Assembly: GCA_021808055.1 (NCBI GenBank)
Contig: JAKBCH010000029.1
Coordinates: 1 to 25,307, forward strand
Reading direction: 5' to 3'
Length of the DNA stretch: 25,307 nucleotides
From: Pseudomonadota bacterium
GTDB lineage: Bacteria; Pseudomonadota; Alphaproteobacteria; Acetobacterales; Acetobacteraceae
Positions 7,468 through 16,897 of the stretch are shown one piece after another; the stretch's first letter is position 1, and each line of letters starts with the position of its first letter. Both the position numbers and the translations under genes were made by a program. The notes beneath the pieces were generated by a model. That model saw nothing but the letters and a program-made list of their open reading frames with translations, was not told the origin of the DNA and ran no database searches.

Positions 7468-7886
7468 TTAATCTGTACGCCGATCCCCGGCAGCATAATG
7501 ACCGCACCGCTGTGGTGATGGTGGTGATAGTAAACGGGCGGCGGTGGTGGCGGCGGCGGATAATAATACGCTGGCGGCGGCGCGTAATATTCCGGGGGCG
7601 GGGGTGGATAATATGAATTGTGATGATGATGATGGTGGTGATGGTCGTTGCCACCCCAATCCACCTGCTCAGCCACGGGTGCATTTGTGGCTTGTGCCAT
7701 AATTTCTGCATTATGACTTTGCAAAGCCGCCGTCGCGTTGGGAATAGGTCGTAGAAGATCCGCATAAGACGATACGGCCATCGGCTCTGTGTTGATGGTC
7801 ACGCTCGATGCGGCCTGTGCAGCCGTGCTTCCCAATGTGGCCAGCCCAGCCAAGGCACCAAGCAGGCCAGCGGTTTTCCGTTCCAT
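7464..7886 (-). CDS. Secreted His/Pro/Tyr-rich low-complexity protein
   Basis: A 140-residue protein with a cleavable signal peptide (residues ~1-26, ending AAQAA). The N-terminal half after it is ordinary; the second half is extreme: eight consecutive His (residues ~82-89), then alternating Pro runs and Tyr pairs (PPPPPEYYAPPPAYYYP), a run of seven Pro, a second block of five His and a short hydrophobic C-terminal cap, AVIMLPGIGVQIN. The His clusters suggest binding of Ni, Cu or Zn in the periplasm, but this is inference. The design matches the protein at 21378-21767, with the word PPPEYYAPPP identical in both. The long histidine and proline codon runs keep frame, so this is a real ORF rather than a sequencing artefact. 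Confidence 0.75.
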   Translation of the reverse strand: MERKTAGLLGALAGLATLGSTAAQAASSVTINTEPMAVSSYADLLRPIPNATAALQSHNAEIMAQATNAPVAEQVDWGGNDHHHHHHHHNSYYPPPPPEYYAPPPAYYYPPPPPPPPVYYHHHHHSGAVIMLPGIGVQIN

Positions 7887-8002
7887 TTGAAACCCCTTTA
7901 ATTCCGAAGAACAAAGTTACAAGTGCCAAAACGCTCGGGCTTAATTGCGCGAGAAAAAGGGTTGGATTGTGGCAACGGCTTTAAATGCCATTACAATTTA
8001 GT

Positions 8003-8031
8003 CAGGCGGAACCGCGATACGGCCCCGCCTG
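8003..8031 (-). terminator. Hairpin downstream of ssb
   Basis: CAGGCGG (8003-8009) pairs with CCGCCTG (8025-8031), and inside the loop CCG pairs with CGG, giving a long imperfect stem just after the ssb stop codon. There is no strong T run on the minus strand, while GTTTATTTT follows on the plus strand. It is a plausible 3' stabiliser or terminator of ssb. The remaining bases of the 7887-8038 gap hold no gene. Confidence 0.4.
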
Positions 8032-8038
8032 GTTTATT

Positions 8039-8530
8039 TTAGAACGGAATTTCATCGTCCATGTCTGTGCCGGGGCGGGCATCCCAGCCGCCCACTGCCC
8101 GTGCGGCGGGTTTCGCCGCCGGGGCGGAAGTTGTTCGCGGCGCATAATCCTCCCCGCCGCCGATACCAGCCCCGCCGCCGGCGCGGTCCAGCAGCACCAG
8201 CTCGCCATTAAACCGACCGATCATAATCTCGGTGGTATAACGCTCCTGGCCGGATTGGTCCGTCCATTTCCGGGTTTGCAGCTTGCCTTCGAGATAAAGC
8301 TTGGAGCCCTTACGGAGATATTTCTCCGCCACGTCAGCCAGCCGGTCGTTCATGATCACCACGCGGTGCCACTCGGTCAGCTCTTTGCGCTCACCGCTGG
8401 CCTTGTCGTTCCAGGTCTCGGATGTCGCCACCGCCAGGTTGACGATCTTCATGCCGGATTGCGTATTACGGATTTCCGGGTCGCGCCCCAGATTGCCCAC
8501 GATTGTCACCTTATTAACGCTGCCAGCCAT
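8039..8530 (-). CDS. ssb: Single-stranded DNA-binding protein SSB
   Basis: A 163-residue SSB. Residues 1-~110 are the OB fold ([54 protein letters not shown]), followed by a Gly/Ala/Pro-rich linker and the conserved acidic tip MDDEIPF, which recruits repair and replication partners. It coats ssDNA during replication, recombination and repair. The length is normal for alphaproteobacteria. The gene is divergent from uvrA across a 123-bp gap, a widespread arrangement in proteobacteria that allows shared SOS control. Confidence 0.98.
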   Translation of the reverse strand: MAGSVNKVTIVGNLGRDPEIRNTQSGMKIVNLAVATSETWNDKASGERKELTEWHRVVIMNDRLADVAEKYLRKGSKLYLEGKLQTRKWTDQSGQERYTTEIMIGRFNGELVLLDRAGGGAGIGGGEDYAPRTTSAPAAKPAARAVGGWDARPGTDMDDEIPF

Positions 8531-8625
8531 ACCACCCTCTACAACTCAAAATTGCCTTCCAGGATAGCGCATTCGGCCCGCCTAGACCAGCGTTGCTTTA
8601 TGGGCGCTCTACCCTTATCGTGCAA

Positions 8626-8640
8626 GAACGTTTCACGAAC
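8626..8640 (+). promoter_or_regulatory. LexA (SOS) box upstream of uvrA
   Basis: GAAC (8626-8629), seven bases, GAAC (8637-8640) is a perfect match to the alphaproteobacterial LexA operator, a direct repeat GTTC-N7-GTTC on the other strand. It ends 13 bases before the uvrA start codon and lies in the gap shared with the divergent ssb gene. The position would let LexA block uvrA transcription and possibly influence ssb. The match is seen in sequence; the regulation follows from knowledge of the family. Confidence 0.85.
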
Positions 8641-8653
8641 ACTTAAGGTAAGC

Positions 8654-11524
8654 ATGGCGGTTGAACAGAAGGGTGCGGGGTTCATCACTGTGCGGGGCGC
8701 GCGTGAGCATAACCTCAAGAACATCGATATTCAGATCCCCCGTGAGCAGCTCACCGTCATCACCGGCCTGTCCGGCTCGGGCAAATCCTCGCTGGCGTTT
8801 GACACCATCTACGCTGAAGGTCAGCGCCGCTATGTGGAGAGCCTCTCCGCCTATGCACGGCAGTTCTTGGAGCTTATGGGCAAGCCGGATGTAGACAGCA
8901 TCGAGGGCCTGTCGCCTGCCATTTCCATCGAACAGAAAACGACTTCCAAAAATCCCCGCTCCACAGTCGGCACGGTCACGGAAATTCACGACTATATGCG
9001 CCTGCTCTGGGCGCGGGCGGGCGTGCCGTATTCTCCCGCCACCGGCCTGCCGATTGAGGCACAGACCGTCAGCCAGATGGTGGACCGGGTGATGGCGATG
9101 CAGGAGGGCACGCGGCTATTGTTGCTCGCCCCGGTGATTCGCGGCCGCAAGGGCGAGTACAAAAAGGAGTTGGCAGAATTCCAGCGCAAGGGTTTCACCC
9201 GGGCGAAGATTGATGGCGAGATCTATGAGATCGACCAGGCCCCCACGCTGAAGAAAACCTTGAAGCACGATATCGAGGTGGTGGTGGACCGGCTGGTGGT
9301 AAAACCCGGGTTGGAGCAGCGCCTGGCGGATAGCTTCGAAACCGCCTTGGGCCTGGCGGATGGCATTGTGTATGCCGAAAATGCCGATACGCGCGAACAC
9401 ACAGTGTTTTCCTCTCGCTTTGCCTGCCCGGTTTCGGGTTTCACCATCGAGGAGATCGAGCCCCGCCTGTTCTCCTTCAACTCACCCCACGGCGCCTGCC
9501 CGGCCTGCGATGGGCTGGGGCATGAGATTTATTTCGACCCGCATCTGGTAGTGCCGGATGAGCAGCGCGCTTTGGACAATAACGCCATCGCGCCCTGGGC
9601 GAACGCGCAATCGCCTTTTTGCGACCAGACCATTGCCGCCATTGCCAAGCATTATGGCGTGAAGCTGAATACCGCCTGGGAAAATTTGCCGGAGGAGATT
9701 CGGGATGTATTCCTTTACGGCTCCGGCAAGGAAGATATTAAATTCACGTATAAAGATTCCGCCCGCGCTTATAATGTCGTGAAGCCCTTTGAAGGGATCA
9801 TCAAAAACCTCGAACGGCGTTTCAAGGAAACCGATTCCGCCTGGACCCGCGAGGAGCTTTCCCGCTACCATGCCGAGCGCCCTTGCGGCACTTGCCATGG
9901 CGCGCGGTTGAAACCGGAAGCTCTGGCGGTGAAAGTGGCGGAAAAAAATCTTGCCGAAGTGGCGGAGCTTTCCATCGATGCTGCGCGGGACTGGTTCGGC
10001 AAGGTGGCGGCCACCCTCACCCCGCAACGTTTGGAAATCGCCCGGCGGATCCTGAAGGAAATCGAGGAGCGGCTGCAATTCCTGCTCGATGTCGGGTTGA
10101 ACTACCTCACTCTGGCGCGCGGCTCGGCCACGCTATCAGGCGGGGAGAGCCAGCGTATCCGCCTGGCCAGCCAGATCGGCTCCGGCCTCACCGGCGTGCT
10201 CTATGTGCTGGATGAACCATCCATCGGTCTGCATCAGCGCGACAATGAGCGGCTGCTCGGCACGCTGGAGCGGTTGAAGAATCTCGGCAACACCGTTTTG
10301 GTGGTGGAGCATGACGAAGATGCCATCCGCGCCGCCGACCATCTCATCGATATGGGGCCGGGGGCGGGTGTTGCCGGTGGGCATGTGGTGGCGCAGGGCA
10401 CGCCGCAGGAGGTTGCGGCCAATCCAAAATCCATCACCGGCGATTATCTCTCCGGCCGCCGTGCCATTCCCATACCCATCCGCCGGCCGGTACAGAAAAA
10501 TCGCATGATCAAACTTGTTGGCGCGCGTGGAAACAATCTGAAAAACCTCACGGCGGAATTTCCGCTGGGCCTGTTCACCTGCGTTACCGGCGTTTCCGGC
10601 GGCGGCAAATCCACTTTGGTGGTGGATACGCTTTATAAAGCGCTTTCCCGTCGCCTGATGGGCTCAGGCGAGGTGCCGGCACCGTTCGAGAAAATCGACG
10701 GCATGGAACAGCTCGACAAGATCATCGATATCGACCAATCCCCCATCGGCCGCACGCCACGTTCCAACCCCGCCACCTATACCGACCTTTTCGCACCCAT
10801 CCGCGACTGGTTTTCAGAAATGCCGGAGGCCCGCGCGCGCGGCTACAAGCCGGGCCGCTTTTCCTTCAACGTGAAGGGTGGGCGCTGCGAGGCCTGCCAG
10901 GGCGATGGCGTGTTGAAGATTGAGATGCACTTCCTGCCGGATGTGTTCGTCACCTGCGACACCTGCAAAGGCAAACGCTATAACCGCGAAACTTTGGAGG
11001 TGAAGTTTCGCGGCAAATCCATCGCCGATGTGCTGGATATGCCCGTGGACGAGGCTTTGGTATTCTTCTCCGCCGTGCCGAAAATCCATGACCGGCTCAG
11101 CATTCTCGCCCGTGTCGGCCTTGGTTACATCAAGCTTGGCCAGCAGGCCACGACACTTTCGGGCGGCGAGGCGCAGCGCATAAAACTGGCGAAGGAACTG
11201 GCGCGGCGCGCCACCGGCCGCACGCTATATATTCTCGACGAACCCACAACGGGGCTTCATTCCGAGGATATCCGCAAGCTGCTGGAAGTGCTGCACGCGC
11301 TGGTGGATGCGGGCAACACCATCATCGTTATCGAACATAATCTCGAAGTCATCAAAACCGCTGACCATATCATCGATATCGGTCCAGAAGGCGGGGCAGG
11401 GGGCGGGCGTGTGATAGCCGCCGGTACACCAGAGGTTATCGCGGCTACAGCAGGTAGCTACACCGGCAAATTCCTCAGCTCGCTATTGACGCAAAAAACA
11501 CTAAAGGCCCGCAAGAAGGCATAA
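8654..11524 (+). CDS. uvrA: Excinuclease ABC subunit A (UvrA)
   Basis: A 956-residue UvrA, the damage-recognition ATPase of nucleotide excision repair, which loads UvrB onto lesions. It has two ABC ATPase units: first Walker [10 protein letters not shown] at residues 38-46 with signature [14 protein letters not shown], second Walker [10 protein letters not shown] near residue 648 with signature [15 protein letters not shown]. The zinc modules CPACDGLG and [11 protein letters not shown]...[10 protein letters not shown] are complete. The open frame extends 223 codons further upstream, across the ssb gene, but the ATG at 8654 is preceded by AAGGTA at good spacing, matches the family N-terminus and lies after the LexA box. 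The downstream C92 gene begins five bases after the stop. Confidence 0.98.
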   Translation: MAVEQKGAGFITVRGAREHNLKNIDIQIPREQLTVITGLSGSGKSSLAFDTIYAEGQRRYVESLSAYARQFLELMGKPDVDSIEGLSPAISIEQKTTSKNPRSTVGTVTEIHDYMRLLWARAGVPYSPATGLPIEAQTVSQMVDRVMAMQEGTRLLLLAPVIRGRKGEYKKELAEFQRKGFTRAKIDGEIYEIDQAPTLKKTLKHDIEVVVDRLVVKPGLEQRLADSFETALGLADGIVYAENADTREHTVFSSRFACPVSGFTIEEIEPRLFSFNSPHGACPACDGLGHEIYFDPHLVVPDEQRALDNNAIAPWANAQSPFCDQTIAAIAKHYGVKLNTAWENLPEEIRDVFLYGSGKEDIKFTYKDSARAYNVVKPFEGIIKNLERRFKETDSAWTREELSRYHAERPCGTCHGARLKPEALAVKVAEKNLAEVAELSIDAARDWFGKVAATLTPQRLEIARRILKEIEERLQFLLDVGLNYLTLARGSATLSGGESQRIRLASQIGSGLTGVLYVLDEPSIGLHQRDNERLLGTLERLKNLGNTVLVVEHDEDAIRAADHLIDMGPGAGVAGGHVVAQGTPQEVAANPKSITGDYLSGRRAIPIPIRRPVQKNRMIKLVGARGNNLKNLTAEFPLGLFTCVTGVSGGGKSTLVVDTLYKALSRRLMGSGEVPAPFEKIDGMEQLDKIIDIDQSPIGRTPRSNPATYTDLFAPIRDWFSEMPEARARGYKPGRFSFNVKGGRCEACQGDGVLKIEMHFLPDVFVTCDTCKGKRYNRETLEVKFRGKSIADVLDMPVDEALVFFSAVPKIHDRLSILARVGLGYIKLGQQATTLSGGEAQRIKLAKELARRATGRTLYILDEPTTGLHSEDIRKLLEVLHALVDAGNTIIVIEHNLEVIKTADHIIDIGPEGGAGGGRVIAAGTPEVIAATAGSYTGKFLSSLLTQKTLKARKKA

Positions 11525-11529
11525 CAACC

Positions 11530-12249
11530 ATGAATCGCTCCCGCCGGATTATTGGTCGCTGGATTGCTGATTTCCTGACCCAGGAGCTGGTGATGCCGCC
11601 AGCCCTGCCGGTGGATATCGCGGCTTTGGAGAAGCTGCTGCACAAAGCGGATGTAATTCTGGTGGAAGGCAATCTGCGCATCAGCGCCATCATCAAATAT
11701 CTTACCCAATCCACCTGGTCTCACGCCGTGCTGTATGCCGGAGACGGCATGTGCATAGAAGCCGATGTGCTGCTCGGCGTGCGGCGTTTTCCGCTGGCTG
11801 AGCTTGCACCTTATCACATCCGCGTCTGCCGCCCGATCAGCATGACACCGGAGGACGCTGACCGGATTGTCGCTCATGCTGCCGCGCGCATCGGTGTGCA
11901 ATACGACCTCAAGCATGTGGTGGATTTGGCGCGCTACATGGTGCCATTACCCATGCCGCAATCCTGGCGCCGCCGCGCCATTTCTCTCGGCTCGGCAGAC
12001 CCCAGCCGTGCCATCTGCTCCACGTTGATTGCCGAAGCCTTCCAACAGGCTGGCTATCCGATTCTGCCGGAACTCCCGCCTTCGCCGCCCGTTGAGCACG
12101 CGGCCAGCGCCAGGGTGCGCGAAATTTTTCATATCCGCGACACTGGCCTGTTTACCCCACGGGATTTCGATATCTCGCCCTATTTCCAAATCATCAAGCC
12201 AGATATGCCCCGGCCCTTCGACCATCATAATCTGGTTTGGGTTGCGTAA
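11530..12249 (+). CDS. YiiX/YebB-like papain-like hydrolase (peptidase C92 / NlpC-P60 superfamily)
   Basis: A 239-residue protein resembling the permuted papain-like amidases of the YaeF/YiiX group. The catalytic His lies in the STWSHAVLYAGDG motif (H65), an acidic residue in MCIEADVLLGV follows, and the catalytic Cys is in SRAICSTLIAEAFQQAG (C163); the His-before-Cys order is the mark of the circular permutation. No signal peptide is visible. Family members are thought to cleave amide or ester bonds in cell-wall peptides or lipids; the substrate here is unknown. It starts 5 bp after uvrA, so it is probably co-transcribed, and overlaps or abuts the next gene. Confidence 0.85.
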   Translation: MNRSRRIIGRWIADFLTQELVMPPALPVDIAALEKLLHKADVILVEGNLRISAIIKYLTQSTWSHAVLYAGDGMCIEADVLLGVRRFPLAELAPYHIRVCRPISMTPEDADRIVAHAAARIGVQYDLKHVVDLARYMVPLPMPQSWRRRAISLGSADPSRAICSTLIAEAFQQAGYPILPELPPSPPVEHAASARVREIFHIRDTGLFTPRDFDISPYFQIIKPDMPRPFDHHNLVWVA

Positions 12250-12299
12250 TCACAACCGAACATGGACGCCGCCTGCAGCCTCCGCTAGCCTGCCGCCCG

Positions 12300-14054
12300 A
12301 TGCCGCAAAACCCTGCCCATTTTCTGCCCCCCTTGCCGCGCATTGCGCTGCTTTCCTGGTTCGGCACGCTCGTCTGTTTCGATACCAGGGCAAAATGTCT
12401 GGTTCATCTGGGGCTGGAGAATTTGGCCCTTTGGCATTTGCCGTTGGGGCTGGAGCCAAAGCCAGAGGATGGCGGCTTTAAGCTTGCGCTGCTGCATCAG
12501 CCTGATGCCTTACAAAATCTTGCACTACCGGAACTTACCCCCGGTACCGGCACCTTTGTGGGCAGCGTGCAATTCTCTCATGACGGCTTATTTCTAACCG
12601 CCAAACCTGATGGGTCTCTGGAGGTTGGTGCTGAAATCGCGCGAGACTGGGAACAGTTTCTGCCCCTGCGCCCACGTGATGCGCAGTTGCTGCGGGAGAT
12701 TCTATCGCGTTTCTGGTCGGTGGATGGGCAGCCGCCTGTTCCGGCCGGGCTTGACGGGTTTGCCCTTAAATTCGGCGCGCACGCCTCCATGCTTTCAGCC
12801 ATCCTGCCATTTCCACCTGAAACCCTGCCTAATCGTCTCGGTACGGAGGTTGCGGGGGGTGAGGCCGTTAGCGTGCCGAAACCGACGGGGGGCAAGCAGG
12901 TCTGGATCAACCCTCTGGGCAATATCGGCAACCGTGCCCTGCAATATCTCACCGCCATGAGCATTGCTGCGCGTGTGCCGGGGGCCGAGGTGCGCAATAT
13001 CCATCTGGACATGTGGGGCAAGGTTGAACCAGCGCCGCGCCCGCCAGCCTGGGCAAGTGCCGGCACGGGCACGCGCTTTCATATCGATGTCGAGGGCCTG
13101 GCGGATTGCTTGCGGCGCGGCGTGGTGGATGCTGTTTGCGTTGAAGGTTACGCCTTTCACCTGGACCATTTCCCGTCACGCGATGAATGCCGGGCGCTGT
13201 TTCCACCCACGCTGGGCCAGGCGGAGGCGCGTGGGTTCGGACCGCACGAGTTGGTTTGCAGCGTCCGCGCGGCGGAGATTTTACGCCTGGTCCACAAGGA
13301 TTATTTCCCGCTTCCCCCAGGCTATTACGCCAAGTTGCAAGCGCAAACGGGGCTTGATCTCGTGTTTTTTGGTCAGCTTGGCGATGACCCTTATTCCAAC
13401 GGGTTGCGCGCGGCCTTTCCGAAGGCGCGCTTTGTTCCGGGGGTTGATCAGAATCATGATTTTGAGGTGCTGCGCCGCTCTGCCAATGTGGCGCTCAGCA
13501 TTTCCACCTTTGCCTGGCTGGCCGCCTGGCTGGGCGAGGCCGAACGTATTTATATGCCGGTAGGCGGTATGTTTAGCCCGATCCAGCATCCGGATTTTAT
13601 TCTCACACCGCTCGACGAGCCAGCCTATCGTTTCATGCTGCTGCCGCCGGTCGAGGCGGTGAATCCGTTTGAGGATATCACCCGCTTTCTGCTGATGCAG
13701 GAAACCATCGCAAGCCAAACACGCCTGGCCAGCCTGAAGGAGTTGCGTGAGATGCTGCCGCGATCACGCAAGCTTGGCAGAGGCATGGTGCCGGTTAAAG
13801 GGTTTAACAACGCCGCCCATCTGGCCGCCAATCCAGAGGCGGCGCATGAGGTGCGGGCCTTGCGGCAGACCGCCCTTAACCATTGCCTCACTGTGGATGA
13901 GAGAATGCAGCGGCTTTTCCGCATCTTCGATCCACTTTTTTACGCCTTCACTTATCCAGATTCGGCTGAGGCCGTTTCGCTTGGCCATTATCCTGATTTA
14001 TGGACGCATTTTCGCCTCGCCGGTGAAGCCCTGGGCTACGCCTCTGCGCCGTAA
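12300..14054 (+). CDS. Multidomain glycosyltransferase-like protein
   Basis: About 584 residues, with no named family certain. The first ~180 residues look like a small beta-rich domain (LLSWFGTLVCFD..., FLTAKPDGSLEVG...DWEQFLPL), perhaps a beta-trefoil. Residues ~195-480 resemble a fucosyltransferase-like (GT11-type) GT-B core: NPLGNIGNRALQYLTAMSIA near the start, and LSISTFAWLAAWLGEAERIYMP resembling the STFSWWAAWL motif near the end. The C-terminal DPLFYAFTYPDSAEAVSLGHYPDLWTHF resembles the small domain appended to capsule or rhamnan glycosyltransferases. The start is uncertain: ATG at 12300 is the first ATG, while a TTG at 12237 would overlap the preceding gene by 13 bp. The 3' end overlaps the convergent ratA by 19 bp. 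It probably works on surface glycans. Confidence 0.65.
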   Translation: MPQNPAHFLPPLPRIALLSWFGTLVCFDTRAKCLVHLGLENLALWHLPLGLEPKPEDGGFKLALLHQPDALQNLALPELTPGTGTFVGSVQFSHDGLFLTAKPDGSLEVGAEIARDWEQFLPLRPRDAQLLREILSRFWSVDGQPPVPAGLDGFALKFGAHASMLSAILPFPPETLPNRLGTEVAGGEAVSVPKPTGGKQVWINPLGNIGNRALQYLTAMSIAARVPGAEVRNIHLDMWGKVEPAPRPPAWASAGTGTRFHIDVEGLADCLRRGVVDAVCVEGYAFHLDHFPSRDECRALFPPTLGQAEARGFGPHELVCSVRAAEILRLVHKDYFPLPPGYYAKLQAQTGLDLVFFGQLGDDPYSNGLRAAFPKARFVPGVDQNHDFEVLRRSANVALSISTFAWLAAWLGEAERIYMPVGGMFSPIQHPDFILTPLDEPAYRFMLLPPVEAVNPFEDITRFLLMQETIASQTRLASLKELREMLPRSRKLGRGMVPVKGFNNAAHLAANPEAAHEVRALRQTALNHCLTVDERMQRLFRIFDPLFYAFTYPDSAEAVSLGHYPDLWTHFRLAGEALGYASAP

Positions 14055-14488
14055 ACCGTCTCGGCGCGTTTTAAAAACGCGTTCACCATGTGTTGTACTG
14101 CCTCGGTGAACACCGTGCCGATGGCTTTTTGTAGAATGATGTTGCGAAATTCAAAATCCACGAAGAAATCCACCTCGCATCCTTCCGGGTGGAGTACGAA
14201 ATCCCAGCGATTATGCAGATATTTGAATGGCCCGTTCTCATACTCAACGCGGATGGCGCAGGGGTCATCGCCATCGCCTGGCAGCAACGTCACCCGGCTG
14301 GTGAAACTTTCCCGGAATGGGCCGAAGCCAATCGTCAAATCCGCGATCATCAGATTATTCACATGGTTGCGCACGCGCGCCCCCACGCACCAGGGTAGGA
14401 ATTTCGGATATTTCCCCACATCCGCCACCAGCGCGTAAAGCTGCTGCGGGGTGAAAGGAACGATCTTCTGCTGCGCGTGTTTTGTCAC
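14036..14488 (-). CDS. ratA: RatA/Coq10-type START-domain protein
   Basis: A 150-residue single START/polyketide-cyclase-like domain matching the RatA/COQ10 family: QQLYALVADVGKYPKFLPWCVGARV at the N-terminus, then GFGPFRESFTSRVTL, the WDFVLHPEGCEVDFFVDFEF strands and the long C-terminal helix AVQHMVNAFLKRAETVYG. Family members bind ubiquinone and support respiratory quinone function; the E. coli relative was described as a ribosome-associated toxin, which I do not infer here. The start is GTG, its G shared with the TAG of lipA, so the gene is translationally coupled to lipA. It is the last gene of the minus-strand pdh-lipA block. Confidence 0.9.
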   Translation of the reverse strand: MTKHAQQKIVPFTPQQLYALVADVGKYPKFLPWCVGARVRNHVNNLMIADLTIGFGPFRESFTSRVTLLPGDGDDPCAIRVEYENGPFKYLHNRWDFVLHPEGCEVDFFVDFEFRNIILQKAIGTVFTEAVQHMVNAFLKRAETVYGAEA

Positions 14489-15438
14489 TAGGCCGCCAGT
14501 TGTTTTGCCCGGGCCGTGCGCAGGCCTTCGAAATCGGCATCCGCGTGGTAGGAGGACCGGGTAAGCGGTGTTGCCGCCACTTGCAGGAAGCCTTTGGCTC
14601 GCGCCAGCGCCGCCAATTCCTCAAATTCCTCCGGCGTCCAGAATTTCTCTACCGCCGCGTGCTTTACGGTCGGCTGTAAATATTGCCCAATCGTGATGAA
14701 ATCCACATCCGCGATACGCAGATCGTCCATCACCTGGGAAATCTCGGATTTGCTCTCGCCCAGCCCCACCATCAGCCCGGATTTGGTGAAGATCGACGGA
14801 TCCACCTGCTTCACCTTATCCAGCAGCCGGATGGACTGATAATACCGCGCCCCCGGCCGTATCGTCGGGTAAAGCCGTGGCACGGTCTCGAAATTATGGT
14901 TGAACACGTCTGGCTTCGCTGCCGCCACAACCTCGATCGCCCCCGGCTTGCGTAGAAAATCAGGCGTCAGAATTTCAATCGTCGTGGCGGGTGCTGCGAG
15001 CCGCACGGCGGCGATCACGGCGGCGAAATGTGCCGCCCCGCCATCGGGCACATCGTCACGGTCCACGGAGGTTATCACCACATGCCGTAACCCCAATTGC
15101 GCCACGGCTTCGGCCACGCGGCGGGGTTCATCCGCATCCAGCGCGTTCGGCAACCCGGTGGAGACATTGCAGAAGGAACAAGCGCGGGTGCAAATCTCGC
15201 CCATGATCATCATCGTCGCGTGGCGCTGAGACCAGCATTCCCCGATATTCGGGCAGGCGGCTTCCTCGCAAACGGTCGCGAGCTTCTTCTCGCGCATCAA
15301 CGCGCGGGTTTCGTGATAAACTGGGTGCGTGGGTGCCTTCACACGAATCCAATTCGGCTTGCGGGCAATCGGGTTGTCCGGCCGGTGCTGTTTCTCCGGG
15401 TGACGTATCCGGTGGTCTATCTCGATGCGTGTGGCCAT
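14488..15438 (-). CDS. lipA: Lipoyl synthase
   Basis: A 316-residue radical-SAM lipoyl synthase, which inserts two sulphurs into octanoyl groups on lipoyl domains. Both 4Fe-4S clusters are readable: the auxiliary CX4CX5C (C57, C62, C68 in [15 protein letters not shown]) and the radical-SAM CX3CX2C (C83, C87, C90 in [13 protein letters not shown]). The terminal RSSYHAD motif with the Ser ligand is present near residue 290. I start at the ATG at 15438, preceded by AGGTGAG; an upstream in-frame ATG at 15477 lies within the hairpin between lpd and lipA and is less likely. It serves the lipoyl domains of the adjacent PDH complex, which explains its position behind lpd. Confidence 0.97.
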   Translation of the reverse strand: MATRIEIDHRIRHPEKQHRPDNPIARKPNWIRVKAPTHPVYHETRALMREKKLATVCEEAACPNIGECWSQRHATMMIMGEICTRACSFCNVSTGLPNALDADEPRRVAEAVAQLGLRHVVITSVDRDDVPDGGAAHFAAVIAAVRLAAPATTIEILTPDFLRKPGAIEVVAAAKPDVFNHNFETVPRLYPTIRPGARYYQSIRLLDKVKQVDPSIFTKSGLMVGLGESKSEISQVMDDLRIADVDFITIGQYLQPTVKHAAVEKFWTPEEFEELAALARAKGFLQVAATPLTRSSYHADADFEGLRTARAKQLAA

Positions 15439-15456
15439 TTCGTGCTCACCTAACAA

Positions 15457-15478
15457 AATGCCCCCTTGCGGGGGCATT
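15457..15478 (-). terminator. Intrinsic terminator-like hairpin between lpd and lipA
   Basis: On the minus strand AATGCCCCC and GGGGGCATT form a perfect 9-bp stem closed by a GCAA (GNRA) tetraloop, followed by TTTG. It starts 8 bases after the lpd stop. It could end pdh operon transcripts or reduce read-through into lipA. It also lies so close to the lipA ribosome site (15440-15448) that it could influence lipA translation. Confidence 0.7.
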
Positions 15479-15485
15479 GGGTATC

Positions 15486-16880
15486 TTAGAAGTGGATGAC
15501 CCGCCCAAAAGCGTCAAGCACGGATTCATGCATGGCTTCCGAGATGGTGGGGTGGGGGAACACCGTTTCCATCAGTTCGGCCTCGGTGGTCTCCAACTGC
15601 CGGGCGATCACATAGCCCTGGATCATCTCGGTCACTTCCGCGCCGATCATATGCGCGCCCAACAGCGCGCCGGTCTTGGCGTCGAACACGGTTTTCACCA
15701 GCCCCTCCGGTTCGCCCAGGGCAATCGCCTTGCCATTGCCGATGAACGGGAACCGCCCCACCTTCACCTCATGCCCGGCTTCCTTGGCCTTAGCCTCGGT
15801 CAGCCCGACGCTGGCCACTTGCGGGTGGGCGTAAGTGCAACCGGGGATGTTGCCGGTTTCGAATGGATGCGGCTTCAGCCCTGCAATGTTCTCAACGCAC
15901 ACAATCGCCTCGTGGCTCGCCTTATGCGCCAGCCAGGGCGGCCCGGCGAGGTCACCAATGGCGTAAATGCCCGGCTCGCCGGTCTGGCCATAGCCATCCA
16001 CCACCACATGGGTGCGGTCGATCTTCGCCTTGGTGTTCTCCAGGCCGATATTCTCGACATTGCCGACAATACCAACCGCTGAGATCACCTTTTCGACCTC
16101 GAACACCTGTTCCTTGCCGCCAGCCTCAACCGTAACCTTCACGGAAGCCGCACTCTTCTCGGCCTTCTTCACCACGGCGGAGGTGAGGATTTTAATCCCC
16201 TGCTTCTCAAAGCTCTTGCGCGCCAGGGCGGAAATCTCGGCATCTTCCACCGGCAGAATGCGGTCCAGCATTTCCACCACGGTCACATCCACGCCCAGCG
16301 CGTTATAGAAGCTGGCGAACTCGATACCGATGGCGCCGGAACCCATAATCAGCAGGGATTTCGGCATGGTCTCCGGCACCATGGCCTCGAAATAAGACCA
16401 TATCTGCTTGCCATCCACTTCCAGGCCGGGAATTTGCCGTGGCCGCGCGCCGGTGGCCAGAATGATATGCGGAGCCTGAAGCTGGGCCACGGGCTGGTTG
16501 TTCAGGCTGACGGAAAGATGGCCATTGCCCATAAGTTTGCCAAAGCCATCATACACCGTCACCTTGTTCTTCCGCATCAGATGCCCGATGCCGGACGAAA
16601 GCTGCTTGGAAACAGCGCGCGAGCGCGCTACCACCTTGGTCAGATCTACCTTCACATCGCCCACGGTGATGCCAAAGGCATCCGCATGGTCGATCAGGTT
16701 TTTCACCTCGGCAGAGCGCAGCAGCGCCTTGGTGGGAATGCAGCCCCAGTTCAGGCAGATGCCGCCCAGATGCTTGGCCTCCACCAGCGCCACCTTCATT
16801 TTGAGCTGTGCCGCGCGGATGGCGGCGACATAGCCGCCTGGCCCGCCGCCAACCACAATCAGGTCGAATTTATCAGCCAT
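15486..16880 (-). CDS. lpd: Dihydrolipoyl dehydrogenase (E3)
   Basis: A 464-residue flavoprotein that reoxidises dihydrolipoyl groups of the pyruvate dehydrogenase complex with NAD+. The N-terminal FAD-binding [10 protein letters not shown] is at residues ~11-20, the redox disulphide is C42/C47 in [16 protein letters not shown], the NAD-binding [17 protein letters not shown] is central, a second FAD stretch [18 protein letters not shown] is at about residue 310, and the C-terminal [10 protein letters not shown] carries the catalytic His443/Glu448 pair. Its ATG has GGGGAT upstream. It follows pdhC after an 87-bp gap with a large inverted repeat. Confidence 0.98.
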   Translation of the reverse strand: MADKFDLIVVGGGPGGYVAAIRAAQLKMKVALVEAKHLGGICLNWGCIPTKALLRSAEVKNLIDHADAFGITVGDVKVDLTKVVARSRAVSKQLSSGIGHLMRKNKVTVYDGFGKLMGNGHLSVSLNNQPVAQLQAPHIILATGARPRQIPGLEVDGKQIWSYFEAMVPETMPKSLLIMGSGAIGIEFASFYNALGVDVTVVEMLDRILPVEDAEISALARKSFEKQGIKILTSAVVKKAEKSAASVKVTVEAGGKEQVFEVEKVISAVGIVGNVENIGLENTKAKIDRTHVVVDGYGQTGEPGIYAIGDLAGPPWLAHKASHEAIVCVENIAGLKPHPFETGNIPGCTYAHPQVASVGLTEAKAKEAGHEVKVGRFPFIGNGKAIALGEPEGLVKTVFDAKTGALLGAHMIGAEVTEMIQGYVIARQLETTEAELMETVFPHPTISEAMHESVLDAFGRVIHF

Positions 16881-16897
16881 GTCGTTATCCCCGGTTA

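Noticed and set aside
7530..7660. Short tandem codon repeats (His and Pro runs) as a repeat or CRISPR-like array
   Set aside because: They are in-frame codon runs of a low-complexity secreted protein, without spacers or regular units.
7985..8653. N-terminal extension of the uvrA frame across ssb
   Set aside because: The family N-terminus, ribosome site and LexA box all support the start at 8654; the extension is antisense to ssb.
14036..14488. RatA as toxin of a toxin-antitoxin system
   Set aside because: No antitoxin-like partner is adjacent; the gene is coupled to lipA in a housekeeping block, which fits the Coq10-type quinone-binding role better.
15439..15477. Longer lipA start at 15477
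   Set aside because: It would place the start inside the terminator hairpin and has no ribosome site, while ATG 15438 has AGGTGAG at good spacing.
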